From Streptomyces antibioticus (GTDB taxonomy: Bacteria; Actinomycetota; Actinomycetes; Streptomycetales; Streptomycetaceae), in assembly GCF_001514065.1 (NCBI RefSeq), contig NZ_KQ948424.1, forward strand, positions 407,568 through 471,567: a stretch of DNA of 64,000 nucleotides, written 5' to 3'. A program made the translations under genes and the position numbers. The notes under the pieces are model-generated. The model saw nothing but the letters and a program-made list of their open reading frames with translations, ran no database searches and had not been told where the DNA came from. Positions 1-8,404 of the stretch are shown here, piece by piece. The first letter of the stretch is position 1; every line of letters starts with the position of its first letter.

Positions 1-12
1 AATCGGACTCAC
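1..12 (-). CDS. Start of a left-edge gene (partial, 4 codons)
   Basis: A GTG codon at 12-10 on the minus strand reads GTG AGT CCG ATT (M-S-P-I) and runs off the left edge. It is preceded by a purine-rich GGAAGG at about 20-25, a well-placed ribosome binding site. The roughly 400-nt gap to the phoH stop, with several hairpins, fits a long leader. Too little is visible to name the product. Confidence 0.45.
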
Positions 13-411
13 ACGGTTTCCTTCCAGCGTCGTCCGCTTCGGTGACCCTGGCGGACGCAATCTTGCCCCTGACGCTGACCTCCCAACTGCTGGGTCACGG
101 GAGGTACGGGCCCGGTGGGCAACTCCCGTGCGGGAGGCGCCGCGTGGTGCTCGGGCGGCATACGACGTCGACTATGGAGTTGAAGCTGGTGTTGCTGTGG
201 TGCCGTACCGCTGGCGGTACAGGTGTGTCGTATGCGGGGCCTGACAGGAGTGAGACTCTGCCGTAACCGGACGCCGGGTGGCAATTCTGAGTTGCGTGTG
301 AAAGCTCACATCCCGTTTGACCCCAGGGATTTTGAGAAACCGCAACATGCGAAGGCGCCGCCCGGCTAGGCTCTTGGCCTTTCCGGACGGCGCCAACTGG
401 CGGGTACTACC
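13..411 (-). promoter_or_regulatory. Structured leader upstream of the left-edge gene
   Basis: A 399-nt gene-free stretch with nested inverted repeats. CTCCCGTGCGGGAG at 123-136 is a tight hairpin. GTACCGC at 205-211 pairs with GCGGTAC at 214-220. GCATACGAC at 158-166 pairs perfectly with GTCGTATGC at 227-235 and encloses the previous hairpin. CCTCCC near 79-84 can pair with GGGAGG near 100. The right end holds a short CGCCA/TGGCG dyad (391-402) just past the phoH stop. The arrangement suggests a folded 5' leader for the gene starting at 12. I could not match it to a named riboswitch; the c-di-AMP (ydaO) consensus is not visible. Confidence 0.35.
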
Positions 412-1737
412 TCAGATTTGGCCGTCTTCGAGCATTTCGGTCACAAGGGCGGCAATCTGGGACCTCTCGGACCGCGTCAGCGTGACGTGGGCGAAGAGGG
501 GGTGTCCCTTCAACTTCTCCACGACGGCGACGACACCGTCGTACCGCCCCACCCGGAGGTTGTCCCGCTGGGCCACGTCATGGGTGAGGACCACCCGTGA
601 ATTGGCGCCGATCCGGGACAGGACGGTGAGCAGCACGTTCCGTTCCAGCGACTGGGCCTCGTCCACGATCACGAACGCGTCGTGCAGTGAGCGACCGCGG
701 ATGTGGGTGAGCGGAAGGACTTCGAGCATCCCGCGCGCGGTGACCTCCTCGATGACCTCGCGGCTGGCGACCGCGGACAGCGTGTCGAAGACCGCCTGCG
801 CCCAGGGGCTCATCTTCTCGGCCTCGGAACCCGGCAGATAACCGAGCTCCTGCCCGCCCACCGCGTACAGCGGACGGAAGACCATGACCTTCTGGTGCTG
901 ACGGCGCTCCAGCACCGCCTCCAGGCCCGCGCACAGCGCGAGCGCCGACTTGCCGGTGCCGGCCCGGCCGCCCATCGAGACGATGCCGACGTCCGGGTCG
1001 AGCAGCAGGTCGAGCGCGATCCGCTGCTCGGCACTCCGGCCCTTGATGCCGAACGCCTCCCGGTCGCCGCGCACCAGCCGGATGTTGCCCTCGGCGGTGA
1101 CCCGGCCGAGCGCCTTGCCGCGCTCGGAGTGGAGGGTCAGCCCCGTATGCACCGGCAGCTCGGCGGCCTCGGGCACATACACGTGCCCTTCCTCGAAGAG
1201 GATGTCCACCTGGTCGCCCGGCAGGGTCAGTTCGGACATTCCGGTCCAACCGGAGGAGTCCGTGATGGCGAGTTCGGCACGGTACTCCTCGGCGAGGAGA
1301 CCGACCGAGGACGCCTTGATCCTGAGCGGAAGATCCTTCGACACGACGGTGACGTCGAACCCCTCGGCCTGCAGATTGCGGGCGACCGCGAGGATTCGGG
1401 AGTCGTTGTCCCCCAGGCGGTAGCCGGTCGGCAGGATGCTGGGGTCCGAGTGGTTGAGCTCGACACGGACGGTGCCGCCGAGTTCCCCGATCGGAATGGG
1501 AGCGTCGAGGCGACCGTGCCTGACCCGGAACTCGTCGAGCAGGCGCAGGGCCTGCCGGGCGAAGTAGCCGAGTTCGGGATGGTGCCGCTTGGCCTCCAAC
1601 TCCGTCACCACGACGATGGGGAGCACCACCTCGTGCTCGTCGAAGCGGCTCAGGGCGTTCGGGTCGGCCAGCAGAACGCTGGTGTCGAGAACATAGGTGC
1701 GCCGGTCAGGCAGACGGCGCTTTGTGCTGGTCACCAC
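412..1737 (-). CDS. PIN-PhoH family ATPase
   Basis: A 441-residue protein combining a PIN nuclease-like domain with a PhoH ATPase domain. Near the N-terminus YVLDTSVLL carries the first conserved PIN aspartate, and LGDNDSRIL about 90 residues later supplies further acidic residues. The C-terminal half has a Walker A motif ([11 protein letters not shown], about residue 255) and a Walker B-type IVDEAQ (about residue 355). The family is thought to act as RNA-linked ATPases or helicases coupled to ribonuclease. The start is one of two tandem GTG codons (1737 or 1734) behind a GAGGGGG run. It lies downstream of uppS on the same strand, with a hairpin in the 315-nt gap, so separate transcription is likely. 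The family call is secure; the cellular role is not shown by sequence. Confidence 0.92.
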   Translation of the reverse strand: MVTSTKRRLPDRRTYVLDTSVLLADPNALSRFDEHEVVLPIVVVTELEAKRHHPELGYFARQALRLLDEFRVRHGRLDAPIPIGELGGTVRVELNHSDPSILPTGYRLGDNDSRILAVARNLQAEGFDVTVVSKDLPLRIKASSVGLLAEEYRAELAITDSSGWTGMSELTLPGDQVDILFEEGHVYVPEAAELPVHTGLTLHSERGKALGRVTAEGNIRLVRGDREAFGIKGRSAEQRIALDLLLDPDVGIVSMGGRAGTGKSALALCAGLEAVLERRQHQKVMVFRPLYAVGGQELGYLPGSEAEKMSPWAQAVFDTLSAVASREVIEEVTARGMLEVLPLTHIRGRSLHDAFVIVDEAQSLERNVLLTVLSRIGANSRVVLTHDVAQRDNLRVGRYDGVVAVVEKLKGHPLFAHVTLTRSERSQIAALVTEMLEDGQI

Positions 1738-2052
1738 GGAAGGACGTACCCCCTCGGATGAGGTCGGGGAGCGACGGAGTGGAGCTGGACCGGTCGACGG
1801 CCCGTCTGCACGGGCCGGGAACCGGCCCTCCGCCTGTTCGTCCGTGCGGTCACCGCACGATCGGGCTGGTGCAAAGGGCCTCCCGGGCGGACGGCCCCGT
1901 GCCGTCCGCTGAGATCCGACACCCGTGGTTCGGGCATCGACCTGTCTGGCTTATGCCCTCGAACATGCGGTGCCATGCCAGCACATATGACGGCGCGCTG
2001 GTGAACTCCTTGTTACTTCCGCCCCAAATGGGGTAGTCGGCCGGTTCTGTAC
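1738..2052. other. Intergenic region between uppS and phoH
   Basis: This 315-nt stretch has no supported gene. It contains a terminator-like hairpin (1887-1909, listed separately) and must hold the phoH promoter, for which I see no convincing -35/-10 pair. Confidence 0.4.
1887..1909 (-). terminator. Hairpin between uppS and phoH
   Basis: GCGGACGGC at 1887-1895 and GCCGTCCGC at 1901-1909 form a perfect 9-bp GC-rich stem with a 5-nt loop, about 145 nt past the uppS stop. There is no T-tract, which is common for Streptomyces terminators, so the call rests on stem strength and position. Confidence 0.45.
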
Positions 2053-2826
2053 TCAGCCGCCGTAACGCCGGTGTCGCGCCGCGTAGTCACGCAGGGCGCG
2101 CAGGAAGTCGACCTTGCGGAAGGCCGGCCAGAAGACCTCACAGAAGTAGTACTCGGAGTGGGCCGTCTGCCACAGCATGAATCCGGACAACCGCTGTTCA
2201 CCGCTGGTGCGGATGACGAGGTCGGGGTCGGGCTGGTCGCCGGTGTAGAGGTGCCGGCCGATCGCGTCGATGGTGACGGACTCGGCGAGCTCCTCCAGCG
2301 AGGTGCCCTTGTCGGCGGCGTCCAGCATCATCGAGCGCATCGCGTCGACGATCTCCTGGCGGCCGCCGTAGCCGATGGCGACGTTGACGAGTATCCCGTC
2401 GACGTGGGCCGTGGCCTCCTCGGCTTCCTTCAGCGCCGTCTGCATCGGGGAGGGCAGCAGGTCGGGGGTCCCGACGTGGTGCACCCGCCAGCGTCCGTCG
2501 GCCGCGAGCGTGCGGACGACATCCTCGATGATGCCGAGCAGCGGCCCGAGTTCCTCCTGCGCCCGGTCGAAGTTGTCCGTCGACAGCAGCCACAGCGTGA
2601 CGACCTCGACGTCCGTCTCCGAGCACCAGCCGAGGAACTCCTCGATCTTCTCGGCACCCGCCCGGTGACCGTGCACGGTACTGGAGCCGGAGGCCTTCGC
2701 CCAGCGGCGGTTGCCGTCCATGATGACGCCGATGTGCTTGGGCACCTGAGCGTGGTCCAGGTGGCCTTCCACCCGGCGTGCGTAGAGCCTGACCAGCAGG
2801 CCGCGCAGCTTGTCGCGCAGGTTCAC
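2053..2826 (-). CDS. uppS: Isoprenyl transferase (undecaprenyl diphosphate synthase family)
   Basis: A cis-prenyltransferase of 257 residues, making long-chain polyprenyl diphosphate (lipid carrier for cell-wall synthesis) from FPP and IPP at the cytoplasmic membrane. The signature HIGVIMDGNRRWAK has the catalytic Asp and the Asn-Arg-Arg that bind diphosphate. DLVIRTSGEQRLSGFMLWQ and EYYF near the C-terminus are the other family blocks. I start at GTG 2826 (V-N-L-R-D-K), where homologs begin and where GGAGGGG lies 11 nt upstream. An upstream in-frame extension to 2904 has no ribosome binding site. Streptomyces usually carry more than one uppS, so this may be a paralog rather than the essential copy. 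Confidence 0.95.
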   Translation of the reverse strand: MNLRDKLRGLLVRLYARRVEGHLDHAQVPKHIGVIMDGNRRWAKASGSSTVHGHRAGAEKIEEFLGWCSETDVEVVTLWLLSTDNFDRAQEELGPLLGIIEDVVRTLAADGRWRVHHVGTPDLLPSPMQTALKEAEEATAHVDGILVNVAIGYGGRQEIVDAMRSMMLDAADKGTSLEELAESVTIDAIGRHLYTGDQPDPDLVIRTSGEQRLSGFMLWQTAHSEYYFCEVFWPAFRKVDFLRALRDYAARHRRYGG

Positions 2827-3664
2827 GTGATTGTCAGCCCCTCCGTACAGATACGGTCCCCGCGCGCGGAAGCCTACCGGGGTGCTGGAGGGAGACTTGA
2901 GCACGGGTCGAGTGCGGGTCGAATGCGGGTCGAGTGCGGCAGGCGAGCGAGGGGGCGGGAGGGAACCCGGGGGCCGGTCTCAAGGAAGCCGCGGCATGAA
3001 AAACGGGCCGGTCCGTGGGGGGGAGACGGACCGGCCCGAGGGGGGGTTTCCACCATAACCCTTCGTAAGTGATGCTGCGTGCATCGGCGTGCCACAACTA
3101 CTCTCCGGAGTCATGTGGCGACGGCCCGCTGGGCGCGAAACACCCCATTCACGGCGGGCTCATGGCCGGAACACAGCGGATTCCCAGGGCAAACGTGTGA
3201 GTCGAGGCGGGATCCAGAGGGCCCGGGCGACTTCCGACGCCACGCCGGCGCACACTCTTCGCATCCCCCAGGCGGGTGACTCCACCCCCGCGCACACCCT
3301 TGACGCGTCCGATCAACGCCATGAGCTGCAAGGCAGGGCACCGCGCAGCCCCCTCCGCCGCGCGGTGCCATCCCGCGCACAGCTTTGCTCACGCGAATTA
3401 CCTTGGTCTGAACTTACGTGAGACGGAGGTAAGAAGCGAGCTGATGGTGATAACGATGTGGAAACCTCGTGAATCCCATGGAAGTGAAGGGGGAATGAGG
3501 GCTTGATGCACTGATTGCCCGATTTGCGATCCGGCAGGACTGGGTCGTACGCCGAGTCCACCGCCGCTCGACCGACGGTTCTTGGCCACTCTGCGTCCGG
3601 AGGCGACCGCGCAAGGCGCGCGGCGCTCGGCGCTCGGCCTTCGGCGTCTGCGTCTGCGTGGGTG
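2827..3664. other. Long intergenic region upstream of uppS
   Basis: An 838-nt gene-poor stretch. It holds a strong minus-strand terminator (3004-3038). A possible 20-codon plus-strand reading frame starts at ATG 3444 and ends at 3506, with GGAGG 14 nt upstream. No tRNA fold or known riboswitch was recognised. The terminator lies more than 600 nt from the methyltransferase stop at 3665, so a small RNA or missed small gene transcribed leftward is possible, but none can be shown. Confidence 0.4.
2999..3038 (-). terminator. Strong intrinsic terminator upstream of uppS
   Basis: CGGGCCGGTCCGT at 3004-3016 and ACGGACCGGCCCG at 3026-3038 are a perfect 13-bp inverted repeat with a 9-nt loop. On the minus strand the stem is followed by TTTTT (3003-2999), a classic intrinsic terminator for leftward transcription. 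It either ends a transcript from the right (methyltransferase or an unseen RNA) or acts as an attenuator in the uppS leader. Confidence 0.8.
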
Positions 3665-4501
3665 TCAGGCGGGGTGGGGCTTGCGGGCGTCGAAGAGGTG
3701 GCGGGTGCTGTGGGCGACGAAGGGCCCCTCGGCCTCGATGCGCTCGTGCAGGGACCGGAGTTGGGGCTCGTACTTCTCGACGGTGAAGTCCGGCACCATC
3801 CACACCACCTTGCGCAGGAAGTGGACGACGGCGGCGATGTCATAGAACTCCATCCGGAGCCGTTCGGAGCGCAGGTCGACGATCTCGAGGCCGGCGGCCT
3901 CGGCGCCGGCGCGCTCCCGCTCGGGGTGGCGGGCGGCGCCGCTCTGCTCGTCCGGGCGGGGTCCGAGGAAGTGCTCGACGAGCTCGAACGCGCTGCGGGC
4001 GCCCACGTGCTGGGCGAAGTAGGTCCCGCCGGGCCGCAGTACGCGCGCGATCTCCGGCCAGTTGGGGCTCACCGGATGCCGACTGCTGACCAGGTCGAAG
4101 GCCTCGTCGGCGAACGGCAGCGGCGCGTCCTCGGGAGCGGCGACGACGGCGACCCCGCGGGGGCGGAGCAGGGCGGTGGCCTTGGCGACGTTCGGCGGCC
4201 AGCCCTCGGTGGCGACGGCGAGGACGGGGGCCTTCGGCTCGACCTGGGCGAGGGCGAAGTCGAGCACCTCTCCTCCCCCGGTCTGGATGTCGAGGGCGGC
4301 GGTCGCGCCGGCGAGCCGGGCGGCCATGGCGGTGGCGTACCCCCACGAGGGCCGCGCCTCGGTGGCCCGTCCCTCGAACCAGGAGAAGTCCCAGCCGGCG
4401 GTGGGGACGGCGGCGCCTTCGGCGACGAGGTCTTCGAAGGTGGAGGTTGAGGTGGGGGTGGGGGTGGGGGTGGGGGTGGGGGTTCGATGGGTGTCGGGCA
4501 T
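3665..4501 (-). CDS. Class I SAM-dependent methyltransferase
   Basis: A 278-residue protein with the Rossmann-type methyltransferase fold. ALDIQTGGGEVL (about residues 88-99) is a variant of the SAM-binding glycine motif I. APLPFADEAFDLV is the post-motif segment, and IARVLRPGGTYF is the motif before strand 5. The substrate is unknown. The N-terminus is a low-complexity Pro-Thr repeat encoded by a hexanucleotide repeat (about 4452-4482), so the true start could be downstream of it. It is divergent from the DinB gene with about 50 nt between the starts. Confidence 0.85.
   Translation of the reverse strand: MPDTHRTPTPTPTPTPTSTSTFEDLVAEGAAVPTAGWDFSWFEGRATEARPSWGYATAMAARLAGATAALDIQTGGGEVLDFALAQVEPKAPVLAVATEGWPPNVAKATALLRPRGVAVVAAPEDAPLPFADEAFDLVSSRHPVSPNWPEIARVLRPGGTYFAQHVGARSAFELVEHFLGPRPDEQSGAARHPERERAGAEAAGLEIVDLRSERLRMEFYDIAAVVHFLRKVVWMVPDFTVEKYEPQLRSLHERIEAEGPFVAHSTRHLFDARKPHPA
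4452..4482. repeat. Hexanucleotide (GTGGGG)n microsatellite
   Basis: About five tandem GTGGGG units lie inside the 5' end of the methyltransferase and encode its Pro-Thr tract. The 6-bp unit would change protein length by two residues per slip without shifting frame. Confidence 0.8.
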
Positions 4502-4552
4502 GCGGTTGATCGTCCCAGGGTGATGTCAGTGGGCGCTGCTAATTTTTCCGGC

Positions 4553-5095
4553 ATGACGAATGCTGATGCTGGGGTAACGGGGGACACGGAGGGCACGGCG
4601 GCCGGTATGCCGTACCGCGGCAGCGAGAAGGAGACGCTGCGGGCAAGCCTGGACCGGCACCGGGACGCGGTGCTGTGGAAACTGGAGGGGTTGGACGACG
4701 AGCAACTGCGCCGTCCCATGACCCCGTCGGGCACGAGTCTGCTGGGCCTGGTCAAGCATCTGGCGTCGGTGGAGTACGGCTGGTTCGCGGAGACCTTCGG
4801 CGGCGAGGTCGAGAAGCTCTGGTTCGACCCCAACACGGACGAGGACATGCGAGCCGACCAGGGTGAGACGACGGCACAGATCGTCGAGTTCTACGGCCGC
4901 GCGAGAGCGGCGGCGGATCTGACCATCACCCGGGTATCCCTGGAGGGGCTGGGCCGCCCGTCGTGGCGCGACCACGAAGTCTCCCTGCGCTGGGTCCTGG
5001 TCCACATGATCGAGGAGACGGCTCGGCATGCGGGGCATATGGATGTGGTGCGGGAGTTGATCGACGGGGCTACGGGGGATTTTCCGCGGGGGTGA
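4553..5095 (+). CDS. DinB family protein
   Basis: A 180-residue four-helix-bundle protein of the DinB/YfiT type, metal-dependent enzymes that often act in mycothiol or bacillithiol chemistry. The family histidines are visible: LVKHLASVEYGW (first helix His) and MIEETARHAGHMDVVREL (the H-x-x-H pair near the C-terminus). Many actinobacterial members are called mycothiol transferases, but the substrate is not evident here. I chose ATG 4553. The frame is open upstream, with ATG 4523 and 4487 also possible, and no start has a strong ribosome binding site, so the message may be leaderless. Convergent with the LLM oxidoreductase. Confidence 0.88.
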   Translation: MTNADAGVTGDTEGTAAGMPYRGSEKETLRASLDRHRDAVLWKLEGLDDEQLRRPMTPSGTSLLGLVKHLASVEYGWFAETFGGEVEKLWFDPNTDEDMRADQGETTAQIVEFYGRARAAADLTITRVSLEGLGRPSWRDHEVSLRWVLVHMIEETARHAGHMDVVRELIDGATGDFPRG

Positions 5096-5198
5096 CGGGC
5101 CGGTCTGGCGGGTGGTGGCTGGGGCGTAGGGCCTCGACGTCGTGCTCGAAGGCGAGGGCCTCTTCGAGGTGACCGACGACGAAACCCTTCACCTCATG

Positions 5199-6086
5199 TC
5201 ACGGCACCAGGGGCCGGACTTCCTCGGCGGCGAACCGTACGAACCCCTCCGGGTCGGGTTCGTCGCCGGTCGGCTGGAGGATGACGGCGTCGGCGCCGGC
5301 CTCGGCGAGCCGCTGCACGGCCTTGGCGACGGCCCCGGCGTCACCGGCGACACCGAGGTCGGGCGCGTCCTGGAGCCCTTCGTCGGCGAGTTCGGCGTGC
5401 AGGCGCCTGGCGGCGTCGGGCCCGGTGGCGGTGAGGAGGTAGACGACGACACGGTGGGACTCGGCGAGGGTGGCCCCGCTGCGCAGGGCAGCCTCCCGCC
5501 CCTCATCGATGAGTTGCCGTGCCCGTCGTACTCCGTCGGCGGTGGTGGAGGCGGTGAGGATGGTGCCGTCGGCGGCTTCGCCGGTGAGGCGCAGGGTACG
5601 GGGGCCGGTGGCGCCGGCGAGGACGGGTACGGGGGTGGCGGGCGGCCAGTCGAGGCCGACGTCGTCGAGACGGACGTAGCGCCCCTCGGTGCTGACGCGT
5701 TCCCCCCTCAACAACGCCCGCAGCGCGACGAGATGCTCCCGCAGCAGCGTCACGGGCGACTCGACCCGCGCCCCGACCTGCCCCATCCAGTCCTGCACCC
5801 CATGCCCGACCCCGACGACGGCCCGCCCCGGGAACATGCGGTGCAGCGAGGCGACTTCCATGGCGGTGATGGCAACGTTCCGCAACGGCACGGGAAGCAA
5901 TCCGACCCCGACCTTCACCCGCTCGGTCCAGGCGAGCGCGGCGGCGGCGGTGGAGATGCCGCCTTCGCTGAAGCAGTCCTCCCAGAGCCAGAGCTCTTCG
6001 AGGGCTGAATCGTCGGCGAGGCGGGCGATGTCGCGGAGGCGTTCGGGGGGTAGTTGGGGGCGGAAGACTGCGCCGAGTGCGGTCAT
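5199..6086 (-). CDS. LLM class flavin-dependent oxidoreductase
   Basis: A 295-residue luciferase-like (TIM-barrel) protein, using FMN or F420 to oxidise an unknown substrate. Features include the N-terminal ALEELWLWED strand, VKVGVGLLPVPLRN, and MFPGRAVVGVGHG typical of the bacterial luciferase superfamily. ATG 6086 is preceded by GGAAGGA at a good distance; the frame is open further upstream to 6356 but without support. It converges on dinB, and its 5' side faces the type VII cassette across a 233-nt gap. Confidence 0.88.
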   Translation of the reverse strand: MTALGAVFRPQLPPERLRDIARLADDSALEELWLWEDCFSEGGISTAAAALAWTERVKVGVGLLPVPLRNVAITAMEVASLHRMFPGRAVVGVGHGVQDWMGQVGARVESPVTLLREHLVALRALLRGERVSTEGRYVRLDDVGLDWPPATPVPVLAGATGPRTLRLTGEAADGTILTASTTADGVRRARQLIDEGREAALRSGATLAESHRVVVYLLTATGPDAARRLHAELADEGLQDAPDLGVAGDAGAVAKAVQRLAEAGADAVILQPTGDEPDPEGFVRFAAEEVRPLVP

Positions 6087-6319
6087 GGGGTCCTTCCTAC
6101 CCAGGGGGGCTTGAGCAGGCAACCTGTTTGCGGCGGCCGTTGACACGCTGGGTTGTCGGCGCAGCCCGACCAGAGCTGGCCGTGGTCTCGTTGCACAGCC
6201 GCGAACCCGGCCGGTTTCAGCGGATCGACTTGCACCAGCACAGCAGCAATGCGAGAGGATGCACCAGCAGACACAGCCGAGGGCATGTCGACCACGCAAG
6301 CGCAAACGGGGAGAGGCCT

Positions 6320-6634
6320 GTGGGGGAACACGACCGTCTGGTAGTCGACTACGCACTCCTGGAGTCCTCGAAGACGAATCTGAAGGACATCAAGAAGGCC
6401 CTCGAAGGCATCGACAAACACCGCGACGACATCCATGACATCTGGGGCCATGACAGCGTCGCCGACAAAATGGCTGACTTCGTCAACAACTGGGACAACT
6501 ACCGGCGTGAACTCCTGGACAACGTCGAGCAGTTGGGCAAGCACGTGGAGACCGCGCTCAAGAGCTTCGAGGCACTGGACCTCGATCTCGCGAAGGCGAA
6601 CGAGAAGAAGCGCGGCAAGAACGGGGGCAAGTGA
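6320..6634 (+). CDS. WXG100-like small protein (type VII secretion partner)
   Basis: A 104-residue helical protein with a central turn IWGHDSV that matches the W-x-G hallmark of ESX/type VII substrates. It is flanked by two amphipathic helices, with a Lys-rich tail. Such proteins form helical hairpins that are secreted, or escort a larger effector, through the ESX machinery. GTG 6320 follows GGGGAGAGG closely. It lies 3 nt upstream of a gene with a T7SS signal-like N-terminus, so the two are probably co-transcribed partners. No ESX machinery gene (eccC, eccD) is in the window. Confidence 0.75.
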   Translation: MGEHDRLVVDYALLESSKTNLKDIKKALEGIDKHRDDIHDIWGHDSVADKMADFVNNWDNYRRELLDNVEQLGKHVETALKSFEALDLDLAKANEKKRGKNGGK

Positions 6635-6637
6635 CCG

Positions 6638-7948
6638 ATGGGCACAGGTAAGGGCAGACGCCGACCGGTCGACTGGCATCCACTGGCGGAGAAGGACCCG
6701 ATCCCCGGCGATCCGGAGGACATCCGCGACGAGGTCACCCGGATGACGAACCTGGCGTTGACCCTCCGCGCCCAGGCTCTCATCCTGCGCACGGCCGCCG
6801 ACGGCGACGCGCTGCAGGGCAAGTACGCCGACAAGATCCGCGAGAAGTCCGACGACCTCGAAACGCACTTCCGTGAGACGGCGGCCCGCTACGAACGTGT
6901 GGTCGGCGATCTCGGCCATTGGGCCAACGAGCTGGAAGGTTTCCAGGAGCGGGCCGACGGTGTCCTGCGGGCCGCGAAGGCGGCTGACGAGGAACACGCC
7001 GCCGAGGTGAGAAAGAAGGAAGCCGAGGCCAAGCACGACGGTACGGACGACAAAGGCGGCGGCAAGACGTCACCGGAGGAGTCCGACTCCCACAGCCACC
7101 TGGCGCCGTACCACAAGCAGCTCGCCCAGATCCGCGGCGAACGCGACTCCCGCGCCCGGCATTACGCCGAGAACATCGGCCGCGACATCTCCGACATCAT
7201 CAAGGACAGCTGGTGGGAGAACCGCAAGGACTGGGTGCACGAGCACGCGGACACCATCAAGTCCGTCATCGAAGTCCTGAGTTGGGCAGCAACCGCCATC
7301 GGGATCATCGCCCTCCTCTTCACACCGGTCGGATGGATCGCCACCGCCATCACCATCACGACCATCAGCCTCACAGCGCTCGTCGGCGTCGGGCATGCGG
7401 CGCTGGCCGCCGCCGGTGAGGGAAGTTGGACGGACGTGGCCATGGACGTGTTCGCGCTGGCGACCCTGGGATTCGGCAGCGTCGCGATGAAGGGCCTGAA
7501 GGCAGCGACGACGTCCCTCAAGGCCGTGAGCAGGGCGGGGCGGTACCAGCGGTACGCGAATCTACGCAAACTGCTCAACAAGAACGTCCTGCGGTACGGT
7601 GCCGACTCGGTCCGCGGGGCGAAGGCGGCGCGTGCGATGCAGTCCCTGCGCCAGGTCGGGGCGCGGGAAATCCGCCCCGGGGCCACCCGGCTGGAGCGTC
7701 TGCTGGGCGGGGACGGGGAGGTTGTCAGTGCGAGCAAATTCGCCAAGGCGATGCGGGCGGAGTTTGGCGGGAATGCCGACGTGGTGAGAGCTGCTAACGC
7801 GACGAGCAAGGCCGTAAACAAATTCCGTGCGAACTACATTGCCGCAACGGGAGTGGACCTCGGAGACAAGTCCATGGGAATGCTCGTCGGAGATCCGTAT
7901 GACGAAGCCAAGGATTCCCTGACACGTGAAATCGGCAGCCGCTGGTGA
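6638..7948 (+). CDS. Putative T7SS-secreted effector
   Basis: A 436-residue protein beginning with VDWHPLAEKDPIPGDPEDI, which resembles the T7SS signal domain of Streptomyces polymorphic toxins. A long coiled helical region follows (about residues 30-130), then an acidic Lys/Glu linker. Two adjacent hydrophobic helices (about residues 208-255) contain AATAIGIIALLFTPVGWIATAI. The C-terminal 150 residues are Arg/Lys/Ala-rich and end in a short, more AT-rich tail (from about 7780). No known toxin fold was recognised in the tail. The hydrophobic pair may insert in a target membrane. The downstream membrane protein is the natural immunity candidate. Confidence 0.7.
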   Translation: MGTGKGRRRPVDWHPLAEKDPIPGDPEDIRDEVTRMTNLALTLRAQALILRTAADGDALQGKYADKIREKSDDLETHFRETAARYERVVGDLGHWANELEGFQERADGVLRAAKAADEEHAAEVRKKEAEAKHDGTDDKGGGKTSPEESDSHSHLAPYHKQLAQIRGERDSRARHYAENIGRDISDIIKDSWWENRKDWVHEHADTIKSVIEVLSWAATAIGIIALLFTPVGWIATAITITTISLTALVGVGHAALAAAGEGSWTDVAMDVFALATLGFGSVAMKGLKAATTSLKAVSRAGRYQRYANLRKLLNKNVLRYGADSVRGAKAARAMQSLRQVGAREIRPGATRLERLLGGDGEVVSASKFAKAMRAEFGGNADVVRAANATSKAVNKFRANYIAATGVDLGDKSMGMLVGDPYDEAKDSLTREIGSRW

Positions 7949-8017
7949 CCAACTGTGCGTGGGTTTTAGCGCAGTAATCAGAATGGTGAACTTTGAAAGC
8001 GGAAGGACTGAGGCATA

Positions 8018-8404
8018 ATGGCTCCGATGACGGTGAACAATCCAGAAGAACGCAATGCCATGAGAGTCCTGTTTGTGTGCACCATCGTGCCGGTCCTCTG
8101 CATGGCTTTCCAGGACCTCGGTAGCAAGTACGGCGGCATGGACTGGCTCACCAAAGGTTACGCGGCTTGGCCGATCATGATTGCTCCTGTGGCGATGCTG
8201 GTAGTGCTGATCAGGAATCGAGGACTGATTAGTAACCCGAAGGGAGCCAACTTCTCCCAAGTTATCAAGATGGTTTCATGCCTGTTCTTGATTCCGAATG
8301 TCGCGGTGATCATCGGTTATAGCTGGCTCGGCGTCATTTCGGTGATCGCCACCCTGGCAATCCTGGTAATCGATCGGCAACTGAAGAAGCAGGCAGCATC
8401 TTGA
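8018..8404 (+). CDS. Integral membrane protein, immunity candidate
   Basis: A 128-residue protein with four predicted membrane segments: VLFVCTIVPVLCMAF, WPIMIAPVAMLVVLI, VSCLFLIPNVAVIIGY and LGVISVIATLAILVI. The family is not recognised. Codon third positions are unusually rich in A/T (AAT, GTA, ATT, GTT), clearly unlike the flanking genes and matching the 3' end of the effector gene. It follows a putative type VII effector by 69 nt, and its TGA overlaps the TTG of the next gene. By analogy with polymorphic toxin loci it may protect the producer from the effector; this is inference. Confidence 0.7.
   Translation: MAPMTVNNPEERNAMRVLFVCTIVPVLCMAFQDLGSKYGGMDWLTKGYAAWPIMIAPVAMLVVLIRNRGLISNPKGANFSQVIKMVSCLFLIPNVAVIIGYSWLGVISVIATLAILVIDRQLKKQAAS

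Noticed and set aside
13-411. c-di-AMP (ydaO-type) riboswitch before the left-edge gene
   Set aside because: The conserved GGGGGAC / GGGUGAAUC / CAGCUCACCUCG blocks are not present; only generic hairpins are seen.
3444-3506. 20-codon leader peptide in the uppS upstream region
   Set aside because: GGAGG is 14 nt away from the ATG, the peptide has no run of regulatory codons and nothing follows it on that strand; mentioned only in the intergenic entry.
3039-3664. tRNA or other stable RNA in the long intergenic region
   Set aside because: No T-arm consensus (GGTTCGA) or cloverleaf could be drawn on either strand.
3515-4450. A plus-strand 311-codon frame
   Set aside because: Antisense shadow of the methyltransferase gene, Gly/Asp-rich and without a ribosome binding site.
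5070-5192. Minus-strand 40-codon frame starting GTG 5192
   Set aside because: Its 3' end overlaps dinB on the other strand, it has no convincing binding site and no recognisable sequence; left out for lack of support.
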